From contig JBAWVO010000007.1 of the NCBI GenBank assembly GCA_037147235.1, positions 1 to 49,947 on the forward strand: a DNA stretch of 49,947 bases, in the 5' to 3' direction. The notes under the pieces are model-generated. The model did not search any database. It saw only the letters and a list, made by a program, of their open reading frames with translations, and was not told the DNA's origin. This DNA comes from JANXQG01 sp037147235. GTDB taxonomy: Bacteria > Planctomycetota > Planctomycetia > Pirellulales > Thermoguttaceae. The position numbers were made by a program, and so were the translations under genes. This document shows positions 23,534 to 30,433 of this stretch, piece by piece; position 1 is the stretch's first letter; every line of letters starts with the position of its first letter.

Positions 23534-24901
23534 ATGGCCGGACTTCCCTTTCCGATTCCCGACCTGCCACTTCCCAAGCAGATGAGCAGGCACGTTTTCG
23601 CCCTGCTGGCCCTGCTGGCCCTGGGGGCGTCCGTAGGTCTTTGGTACTTTTTCAATCAAACGACCGTGGAGGCCCTAAAACTCGGGGCCGGCATGGAATT
23701 GAAGTATCGCGAAGGCTTGACCGACATCCTTTGCGACGAGGCCGAATCCCGAGATTTGAAGATCGAGATTCAATGGAAACTTCGAGCCCAAGACGCCGTT
23801 GAGCAGGTGAGCAAGCACGAGTTGGACGCGACGACGATTCCAGCCGGTTTGTCGATTCCCGCCGAAAAAGTCCGGCAGGTGACCCTGCTGGACTGTCAGA
23901 CCCTGCACCTTTTCGTCAAACCGGCGATTTACGATCGGGGACTCGAGGGACTTCGCGGCCACACCATCTTCATGGGCTCGACGGGGACCGGAGTGCGAAG
24001 CGTGGCCGAGGATATTCTCAAGTTCATCGGCCTGACGGGCGGAAAGGATTTTGTCGTTGACTCACGCGCCTTTGAGGATCTGATGAAGTCATCCCCCGAT
24101 ACCATGCCCGACGCGATTTTCAGCCTCTCGCCCTTGCCCTCGCCGCTGGGGGAAAAGCTCGTGCGCCAGTTCGGCTATCAACTATTGGAGTTACCGATGG
24201 GCGAGGCGCTCTCGCTGCGGAAACCCTGTTTTGAAGACATCCTGATCCCGGCACACACCTATAGCGCCAGTCCCGCGGTGCCGCCGAAACCGATCCACTC
24301 GATTGGGGTCCGAGGCGTGCTTATCGCGCATCGGGCCGTGTCGAGTTTGGCCATCGAGCGACTTCTGGAGGTGTTTTACGAAAGCGATTTTGCCCAACGG
24401 GCAAACGTCAAGAAACTGGATCCGGCATTGCTCCAGCGGTCGGGCGACTATCGGGCGCATCGCGGCACGGTTGCTTATATTCACCGCGCCGATCCCTGGC
24501 CGTTTCAGAAACTGCTGACCAAGATCCAGGGGTTTATCGGCTCGATAATCTCGATTCTATCTGCCATTCTTCTCGCTTGGCAGTGGATTCGCCGCCGCAA
24601 AGTCGAGGTAGGACTCTACCAGCAGGAATGTAGCCATCTGGATCTCGACGCCCAACGGGCAGCCTGCCAGGGCGAATTTGGCGAGGCTGAACTGAGTGCC
24701 TGCCTAACCCAGTTGTCACGCCTCAAGGCCGAAGTGCTGGAGCAGAACCAGCAGCAATTTTTAAGCGGCAACAAACAGATTGTCGACGTCGTCACCCGCA
24801 TTGAGGGTCTGCAAAAGCTTCTGCCCAGCCTCGTGCGTTCCAAGCTCCCCGCGAAGCGGTTCTCGCTCGATTTCAGCCCGCCCCAGCGCAAAGCGGCATG
24901 A
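23534..24901 (+). CDS. TAXI-family (TRAP-type) solute-binding protein with C-terminal membrane helix
   Basis: 455 residues from ATG 23534; a TTG at 23471 is the alternative. An N-terminal anchor (HVFALLALLALGASVGLWYF) is followed by a periplasmic binding domain with TAXI/NMT1-like features: IEIQWKLRAQDAVEQVSKHE, LHLFVKPAIYD, FMGSTGTGVRSVAEDILKFI and PFQKLL. A second membrane helix (SIISILSAILLAWQW) and a ~100-residue basic helical cytoplasmic tail follow. Ordinary TAXI binding proteins lack this second helix and tail, and no TRAP permease is nearby. It could sense a ligand rather than feed a transporter. Confidence 0.78.
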   Translation: MAGLPFPIPDLPLPKQMSRHVFALLALLALGASVGLWYFFNQTTVEALKLGAGMELKYREGLTDILCDEAESRDLKIEIQWKLRAQDAVEQVSKHELDATTIPAGLSIPAEKVRQVTLLDCQTLHLFVKPAIYDRGLEGLRGHTIFMGSTGTGVRSVAEDILKFIGLTGGKDFVVDSRAFEDLMKSSPDTMPDAIFSLSPLPSPLGEKLVRQFGYQLLELPMGEALSLRKPCFEDILIPAHTYSASPAVPPKPIHSIGVRGVLIAHRAVSSLAIERLLEVFYESDFAQRANVKKLDPALLQRSGDYRAHRGTVAYIHRADPWPFQKLLTKIQGFIGSIISILSAILLAWQWIRRRKVEVGLYQQECSHLDLDAQRAACQGEFGEAELSACLTQLSRLKAEVLEQNQQQFLSGNKQIVDVVTRIEGLQKLLPSLVRSKLPAKRFSLDFSPPQRKAA

Positions 24902-25250
24902 ATCTTTGCGTTCCGAAACCCAGGCGACCGTTTCAACGTGCAAAGGATGCAGGCCAAAAAGTGCTGCTGCCAATGCGCTGCGCCAGAGGGTTCCCGTCAT
25001 CCGCCGCAGCGCGATGAAAAGCAGGACCGTGTTGGCCGCGTGCAGTGCCAAGTTGACCGTATGGTGCCAGCCCGCGCCCTCCTCGGTGCCAAACAGTTGG
25101 CAGTCGAGCATGTGGGAAAGCATCGTGACTGGATGCCAGTTGCCCACGGTAATGCCGGTGAATGCGTGGACAATACCCTGCGGCGTTAGTCCATGGCGGA
25201 CGAACGGGTTCTCTAAAACATAGGAGTAGTCGTCGAGCAAAACGAACGAA
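24900..25250 (-). pseudogene. Fragment of a membrane glycosyltransferase/TPR protein gene
   Basis: On the minus strand the frame reads SFVLLDDYSYVLENPFV, NWHPVTMLSHMLDCQLFG, HHTVNLALHAANTVLLFIAL and FGLHPLHVETVAWVSERKD. This is the N-terminal region of the large PMT-like membrane proteins with C-terminal TPRs that are common in planctomycetes. It has lost its initial residues and everything after SERKD, where it collides with the 3' end of the TAXI gene. There is no proper start or RBS, and it abuts the stop of the polyferredoxin gene. It is a relic of a multi-kilobase gene. Confidence 0.75.
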
Positions 25251-25253
25251 TGG

Positions 25254-26468
25254 TTATTGATTCTCCGGTTCAAAGCCTAGCGTGGTGTAACCTTCGATTT
25301 GGAAGGGCGACAGCCACCAGCGGTTCTCCGCCATGCCATAGTATGGTTCGGTTATCGCCCGCTTGATGCTGTCCTCGTCGGTGATTTCCGGATCATAGGT
25401 GATACGAACCAAAGCGATAACGGGATCGGGCCAGGCTTCGAGTTTATAGTAGCCGAGATTATCTGGGCCTGCGCCAGGGACTTGATAAATATCATCGCGT
25501 TCGAGGAACCCTACCAAAAGGTTGGCTCGCCCGCGACAGGTAAGCTCCCGGATTCGCAACTCGAATGAGGCAACTCGATCAGGTGCTGCGCCACGACTAT
25601 TCACGAACGCGGGCAGTGGCATCAAGTACGCAGCCGCCACGGCCGCCACGCTACATGCGAGCAGGATCGCGATAACCGTCGCCTTGGGCCATGCGTGCCC
25701 CAGACATTCCGGTGGTCCCCAGAAAATCGCACGCTGCCCCCTGTTCGGGCACGCTTCGATACAGTTCATGCAGGCGAGGCAGCGGGACGCAGTGACCTGC
25801 CGCAGTTGGTCCACTGGGATTGCCATCGGGCACGATGCTGCGCATTGGCCGCAATTGGTGCAACTCGTGCTATCGCGTTTGATTCGCGCGAGACCAATGC
25901 GAGCGACTGGATTCAAGACCGCCGCCAGTGGGCAGAACCAGCGGCAGAACGGCATCGTGATAAGCAGTGAGACTGCTGCCACCGCTCCCGCAACCACATA
26001 GGCCCAGACGGTAATGTCGGCACCGTGTCGGCTTAGCAGAGCATAGGCGGGGCAATAGCCCCGAAAGGCCAATTCGCCTAGTTGCCATGTCGCCGCCAGA
26101 ATTGCCGCCAGGACCACGTACTTGCTGAGCGACAACACGCGGTCTAGCTTTGCCGAAACTCGCAATGTTCGCATGCCAAATCGACGGCTGGCGACCCCTA
26201 GCCATTCGGAGATCGCACCGAGGGGGCATGCGTATCCGCAAAATGCGCGGCGCAAGAGAAGGACTGTCAAAACTACGGCCCCCAAGGCATAAAAATTCGA
26301 TACGCCCAAGGAACAAAGTAGGTTGCCCTCACGAAGGTATGTGTAGATTGCTTCGGCACCGCCAAATGGGCACCACGCTTCAGCATTCGTACCGAACAGG
26401 AATACGCCTGTCAGCGTCATTACGAGTAGCCCGGCCTGAAATGCACATCGAGTGTTATTTGCGGTCAT
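25254..26468 (-). CDS. NapH/NosR-like polyferredoxin with C-terminal HMA-like domain
   Basis: 404 residues. It has several membrane helices (AGLLVMTLTGVFLFG, ALGAVVLTVLLLRRAF and later VIAILLACSVAAVAAAYL). The pairs CGYACPLGAISE and CRWFCPLAAV are the CxxxCP motifs of NapH/NosR-type proteins. Two 4Fe-4S clusters follow: CTNCGQCAASCPMAIP and CLACMNCIEACPNRGQ. After the last helix an extracytoplasmic domain (residues about 305-395) reads ELRIRELTCRGRANLLVGFL, then IALVRITYDPEITDEDSIKR. This resembles a heavy-metal-associated (HMA) fold with a single Cys. The probable role is electron delivery across the membrane to a metal or disulfide target. It is the last gene of the hpf operon and overlaps the TPR gene by 14 bases. 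Confidence 0.82.
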   Translation of the reverse strand: MTANNTRCAFQAGLLVMTLTGVFLFGTNAEAWCPFGGAEAIYTYLREGNLLCSLGVSNFYALGAVVLTVLLLRRAFCGYACPLGAISEWLGVASRRFGMRTLRVSAKLDRVLSLSKYVVLAAILAATWQLGELAFRGYCPAYALLSRHGADITVWAYVVAGAVAAVSLLITMPFCRWFCPLAAVLNPVARIGLARIKRDSTSCTNCGQCAASCPMAIPVDQLRQVTASRCLACMNCIEACPNRGQRAIFWGPPECLGHAWPKATVIAILLACSVAAVAAAYLMPLPAFVNSRGAAPDRVASFELRIRELTCRGRANLLVGFLERDDIYQVPGAGPDNLGYYKLEAWPDPVIALVRITYDPEITDEDSIKRAITEPYYGMAENRWWLSPFQIEGYTTLGFEPENQ

Positions 26469-27312
26469 TCTGGCTCTTAGGGCACTTTCTGCTCATCGGG
26501 CACCCGGCGCAACTGCTGCCCTCGCTGCACTTTGACTCAGGCACCTTGGACTTGGTTTCAAGGGCGCGAGCGAACTCGGGATTCGATGCGATCGCTGCAA
26601 ACTCAGGACATTGCTTGGCGCGGCTCTTAAAACCTTCCAATTGGCTCGGTGCAACTGCCTGGAAACAAGCACTCAGCAGTCCGATCGCTCTGGCTGAGTC
26701 CCCAGTCGCTGCATAAAGCCGCGCTGCAGCGTAGGTGACACTAGGACTGGCGTCGCCGGGCAAACTGAGTTTCTCGGCAATCTGCTTGGCGGAGTCAGTT
26801 TTTCCGCACCGCACGAGCGCAATTCCCAATAGCGATTGCGTCATCTCAGTCGCCTCACTCGGCTCCAGCGAAAGGGTTTTTGTGGCAGCGGCATTCTGAT
26901 CCAGTGCCAGTTGCGTCTCTGCCAGCATCGCCGCTGAGTCTGCCGACTTCAGCCGCAGGTGAAGCTCCTGGTCCAATTTGAGCAGGTCTGGATAGATTTG
27001 TTCGCTGGCGTAGAACGCTCGCAGCCCCTTAGCCATGTATTCCCATCGCTGAGGGTTCGTTTCGGTGTTCAGGCGATTGCGAAGATCAACGATTCGCCGC
27101 ATCATCGTGTAATGCTGCATGTACTCCGGGTTGCTCTGATCAGCGCGGGCTGCCGTAGCGTAAGATTGCAGTGCTGCGGAAAAATCCCCATTCCTCAGCA
27201 ACGTCTCACCTTTGGCGAATGTCTCCTCGGCCGTATCGGCGAGCACCGGAGCCGCAGTCAAAAAAAGCGTTAGTATTACCAGACTAGTAACCGTTTGTTT
27301 CGTTCGCATCAT
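26455..27312 (-). CDS. Secreted TPR protein with Cys-rich tail
   Basis: 285 residues. ATG 27312 (ATGATG) follows AAAGGAA. The signal peptide is SLVILTLFLTAAPVLA. TPR-type helices follow (AEETFAKGETLLRNGDFSAA, LQSYATAARADQSNPEY, then further degenerate pairs such as VTYAAARLYAATGDSARA). The C-terminus ends CSEGSSCAGCPMSRKC, a four-Cys cluster suited to metal or disulfide chemistry. It lies 29 bases after the TlpA-like gene and overlaps the polyferredoxin gene, so the three probably act together outside the membrane. The partner is unknown. Confidence 0.75.
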   Translation of the reverse strand: MMRTKQTVTSLVILTLFLTAAPVLADTAEETFAKGETLLRNGDFSAALQSYATAARADQSNPEYMQHYTMMRRIVDLRNRLNTETNPQRWEYMAKGLRAFYASEQIYPDLLKLDQELHLRLKSADSAAMLAETQLALDQNAAATKTLSLEPSEATEMTQSLLGIALVRCGKTDSAKQIAEKLSLPGDASPSVTYAAARLYAATGDSARAIGLLSACFQAVAPSQLEGFKSRAKQCPEFAAIASNPEFARALETKSKVPESKCSEGSSCAGCPMSRKCPKSQNDRK

Positions 27313-27341
27313 TCAATTCCTTTTGGTATTATTGATTCGCC

Positions 27342-29207
27342 TTAACGCAGCAGCTTCTTTAATTCGGTTTCGATCTCAGCCGCACCGATCGCACGATTGA
27401 CCACTTTGCCTTCCTGATTGACCAAGAGCATTGTCGGTGCCGTCAGAATTCCGAGTTGATTCGCGGGTGGACTATCCATGCCGCCTTCCTCATGGATATG
27501 CGCCCAAGGTAGCTTGTTGGCAACCAGGAAGTCGCTCACGGTCTTGGGGCTGTTGTCCAAGCTGACACCGATCACCGTGAACTGTGGCCCGTATTTAGTC
27601 ACGAGTTGCGTGAGTGTAGCCAAGTCTCTCTTGCTTGGTTCACTCCAAGTTGCCCAGTAGTGGATAAGAACGACCCTGCCGCGGTAGTCCGCCAATAGAA
27701 GCTTTTCGCCAGTAATGCTCTTGCCCGACAGAAAAATCGTTTTTCCGACCGAATCGAGGCGAAGAATTGCCCCTCTAGCCTTCAACGCAGCAGACGTGCC
27801 ACCAAACTCGCTCACCGTGCGTGTGTACCATTTCTTGGCATCGTCTTCTTGGGCATCAAACTCACGGGCAATTCCCAATTGCAACATGGCCTCGGCTGTA
27901 TCGGGAACGCTTGGGTAATCTGCAATGAATTGTTCCAGGCTTTTGTTGAACTCTGTTTGGATTTTGGCATAGTCAGCCTTTGGTGACTGAAGTTTCTGTG
28001 AATGCTCCGCCGTAATAGTGCGAAATCGGACGTAGGCAACGAGTGCCTTGTCGGTCTTGTTTTTCTGGAGGAATTCTTGGAGAGATTCTAGCCTCTTAAT
28101 CGCGCTGGGAGCATTGCCAGACTGCACCGCCGAGCTTAGCGTGTCCGCCATTTGCTGATACCACATTGCACGATCCGCGACGGTTCGAGCTTGTTGGGCC
28201 AGTTTTTCCAGAATGTCCGCGCGGCGCAAGTCCAAGGGATCATACTTCTCCAGTTCCGTCATTTGCTTCAGAGTTTCCTCGGCCAGCCCCTGCTGAGCCT
28301 CCGCGTCTTTGTTTGAAGCTGAAACAAGTGAGAAGGTGTGGCCGCTGACCAACGGCGTTTCTCTTTTGCTATCCAGGATAGGAGCCTCGATTACCTTCCA
28401 CACATCGCCTACCTGTACGAGAGTGCCGATCTGCAGGTGGACGAATCTACCACCAGTCTGTACTGTGGCTCCGGCGTTATCGTACACACGCAGGTCTTTG
28501 GTCGCCCCATCGGTGCCTGCTGGCATGAGACTCGGCCTTCCTCCGGTGAACTGCACCCACCTGCTGGACGGTATAATTGTCGTTTGCTGAGCGGCTGCGA
28601 CCCTGAATGCACTATCCGCTTTTTCGATTTGTAGACCTATCTGTTTGGCTTTCTCGTCGCCTAGGCCGAGTGCCGCAAGCTCTCGTGGAGTGAGGAGGAC
28701 GCTGGCGAACCGCGCTGTGTCACGGTTCGCCAGCGCTGCAACGGACTCCGCCGTTGTCTCCTCGGGGGAGAGCACTTTCCATTGATCGATCTTGCCATCG
28801 CCGTCCCCATCAACGCCCCAACGGCTGCCACCCTGGTGCAGCCAGCGAAACTCATCGGCCTTCCCGGTATACCTTGTATCCATCTCGCGGTAGACTTCGA
28901 CACCGTCCTTGAAATATCTCCATTGGTCAATAATATTGTCGCCATTGGTGTCAATAAGATTCCGCAGCAGGAGGCCGTTCGGGGCCTCTACGATCCAGCC
29001 GACCTGATTTCCGTTCTTTTTTGCGACGAGTTTGCAATTTTCGATATCGGCAGCACTCGGTTGATCGTAATCGACACCTTCTTGCATTGGCATTCGCCTC
29101 AGTGCCTTTTCCACGAACGCAGTCGCCGCTTGCAGTCGCTGACAGGACATCGCGACTGTAAAGATGACAAGCCCGGAAGTCATTACCGAATGTAGATTAC
29201 GTTTCAT
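27342..29207 (-). CDS. Secreted TlpA/redoxin-like protein lacking its CxxC active site
   Basis: 621 residues from ATG 29207, preceded by AGGAGGAG. A signal peptide is followed by a region with two Asp-rich calcium-loop-like repeats (DTNGDNIIDQW, DGDGDGKIDQW), a helical tetratricopeptide-like middle, and a thioredoxin-fold C-terminus from about residue 480 (KSITGEKLLLADYRGRVVLI, FTVIGVSLDNSP, cis-Pro region ILTAPTMLLVNQEGKV). At the catalytic site, the expected W-C-x-P-C is WSEPSK: both cysteines are Ser (Ser522 and Ser525, codons AGT and AGC). It therefore cannot do thiol-disulfide exchange. It lies between the small membrane protein and the TPR gene in the hpf operon. Confidence 0.85.
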   Translation of the reverse strand: MKRNLHSVMTSGLVIFTVAMSCQRLQAATAFVEKALRRMPMQEGVDYDQPSAADIENCKLVAKKNGNQVGWIVEAPNGLLLRNLIDTNGDNIIDQWRYFKDGVEVYREMDTRYTGKADEFRWLHQGGSRWGVDGDGDGKIDQWKVLSPEETTAESVAALANRDTARFASVLLTPRELAALGLGDEKAKQIGLQIEKADSAFRVAAAQQTTIIPSSRWVQFTGGRPSLMPAGTDGATKDLRVYDNAGATVQTGGRFVHLQIGTLVQVGDVWKVIEAPILDSKRETPLVSGHTFSLVSASNKDAEAQQGLAEETLKQMTELEKYDPLDLRRADILEKLAQQARTVADRAMWYQQMADTLSSAVQSGNAPSAIKRLESLQEFLQKNKTDKALVAYVRFRTITAEHSQKLQSPKADYAKIQTEFNKSLEQFIADYPSVPDTAEAMLQLGIAREFDAQEDDAKKWYTRTVSEFGGTSAALKARGAILRLDSVGKTIFLSGKSITGEKLLLADYRGRVVLIHYWATWSEPSKRDLATLTQLVTKYGPQFTVIGVSLDNSPKTVSDFLVANKLPWAHIHEEGGMDSPPANQLGILTAPTMLLVNQEGKVVNRAIGAAEIETELKKLLR

Positions 29208-29271
29208 CAAATCTCCTCCTTGAGCGATTTGCCAGATGGTCCGGTATCAAAGCTGTCTAGTGCTTTCATGG

Positions 29272-29433
29272 TCATTTGCTAGGTTGATTGGTCATGTTGT
29301 AACGAGTTATGGTACGGCGACCCTCTGGCGTACCGTCATCGCCGAACCGAAGGACGAATATCACTTTGGCGATGGCGATAACCACGATCAGCCCAATCGT
29401 CGTGCAGACCAGAACTGTTTCCCATGTTTCCAT
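29272..29433 (-). CDS. 53-residue single-pass membrane protein
   Basis: Too short for a default gene finder. ATG 29433 is preceded by a strong AGGAGG (spacing about six). The protein starts METWETVLVCTTIGLIVVIA, forms one helix, then FVLRFGDDGTPEGRRTITRY and a polar end. The N-terminus is outside or short, and the C-terminal tail is positively charged. It lies 61 bases upstream of the TlpA-like gene and 76 downstream of the protease gene, in the same direction. It could be a small regulator of the ATPase or protease. No family is recognised. Confidence 0.6.
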   Translation of the reverse strand: METWETVLVCTTIGLIVVIAIAKVIFVLRFGDDGTPEGRRTITRYNMTNQPSK

Positions 29434-29509
29434 ACAGCACCTCCTCTCGACAGACCGTGTTTCTCCTTGTTTTATGTCTTCCTCACAAATTTACAGACCC
29501 ATATTTACA

Positions 29510-30415
29510 TTACCGCTCGCTGGGGACCGCCGCCTTGGCCGGTGCTTCGCTGAACTTTGCAAGCAGCGGTTTCACAAAATTCACGGGAACAGCAAACCCG
29601 ATCCCTTGATAGCCATTATCACGGGAGGCAATCGACGTGGTAATGCCGATGACCGTACCGTTGAGTGCTACGAGTGGGCCTCCGGAGCTTCCCGGATTGA
29701 CGACTGCGTCCGTCTGTAAATACCTTGTTTGGTGATTAAGGCAGAATGACCGGTTCTTCGCACTGATGATGCCAGCACTGACGGTCTGCTCTAGTTCCAG
29801 CGGACAGCCAATTGTGAGTACCCAATCTCCGATCTCCATCTTTTCCGAGTCGCCCAAGGAGACGAAGGGCAGCAGCGTCTTCGTCTCGATACTCAATACC
29901 GCCACGTCATGTTCTTGGTCGATCTTGACTTTTTTAACGGGGAACTGCTTGCCGTCGGCCGTTTGAACAACCAGGCGGCGGTTATCCGCTACAACATGTT
30001 TGTTGGTCAACACGGTTCCCGTGGGAGCTACGATAAATCCCGACCCAAGGCTGTCGAGGGATCTCTTTTGGCTCACATCGGCTGACAACCCAGTGTCTTC
30101 CTCTTCTGGCTCGTGGGCACGGCCACAACGCGGGCAATCCGGCGATACACCGGCCTTGATTACAACCACTGCGGGCAACACCTTCTGGGCAGCGAGCCGA
30201 AATGCCTTGGAGAGTCCCTCTGCCTTGAGCAGTTCAAGATCGACCGACGCCAAAGTCTGTTGATCGGTTTGAGCCGCGAGCACCGCTGCTTGAGCGTGAA
30301 GGAATTGCCTATCGCCGATGTATTGCAAGACAACGACGGTTGCCGCTATTACGATGCCCCCTGTCATGACCATCCGTCCGAAATAGCGCCATCTGTGTTC
30401 TTGAAAGTTCTGCAT
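29510..30415 (-). CDS. HtrA/DegP-like S1C serine protease without PDZ domain
   Basis: 302 residues from ATG 30415, which has AAGGAG six bases before it. One N-terminal anchor (GGIVIAATVVVLQYIG) is present. The trypsin-like domain has a full triad: His140 (LTNKHVV), Asp170 (EHDVAVL) and Ser244 (NPGSSGGPL, where relatives have GNSGGPL). A short CPRCGRAH element (residues 94-101) before the protease domain could bind zinc. There is no PDZ domain, unlike DegP/DegS, so activation must differ. It acts outside the cytoplasmic membrane, presumably in quality control or regulated cleavage. It lies 18 bases downstream of the P-type ATPase. Confidence 0.9.
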   Translation of the reverse strand: MQNFQEHRWRYFGRMVMTGGIVIAATVVVLQYIGDRQFLHAQAAVLAAQTDQQTLASVDLELLKAEGLSKAFRLAAQKVLPAVVVIKAGVSPDCPRCGRAHEPEEEDTGLSADVSQKRSLDSLGSGFIVAPTGTVLTNKHVVADNRRLVVQTADGKQFPVKKVKIDQEHDVAVLSIETKTLLPFVSLGDSEKMEIGDWVLTIGCPLELEQTVSAGIISAKNRSFCLNHQTRYLQTDAVVNPGSSGGPLVALNGTVIGITTSIASRDNGYQGIGFAVPVNFVKPLLAKFSEAPAKAAVPSER

Positions 30416-30433
30416 ATTCAACTCCTTGATTGT

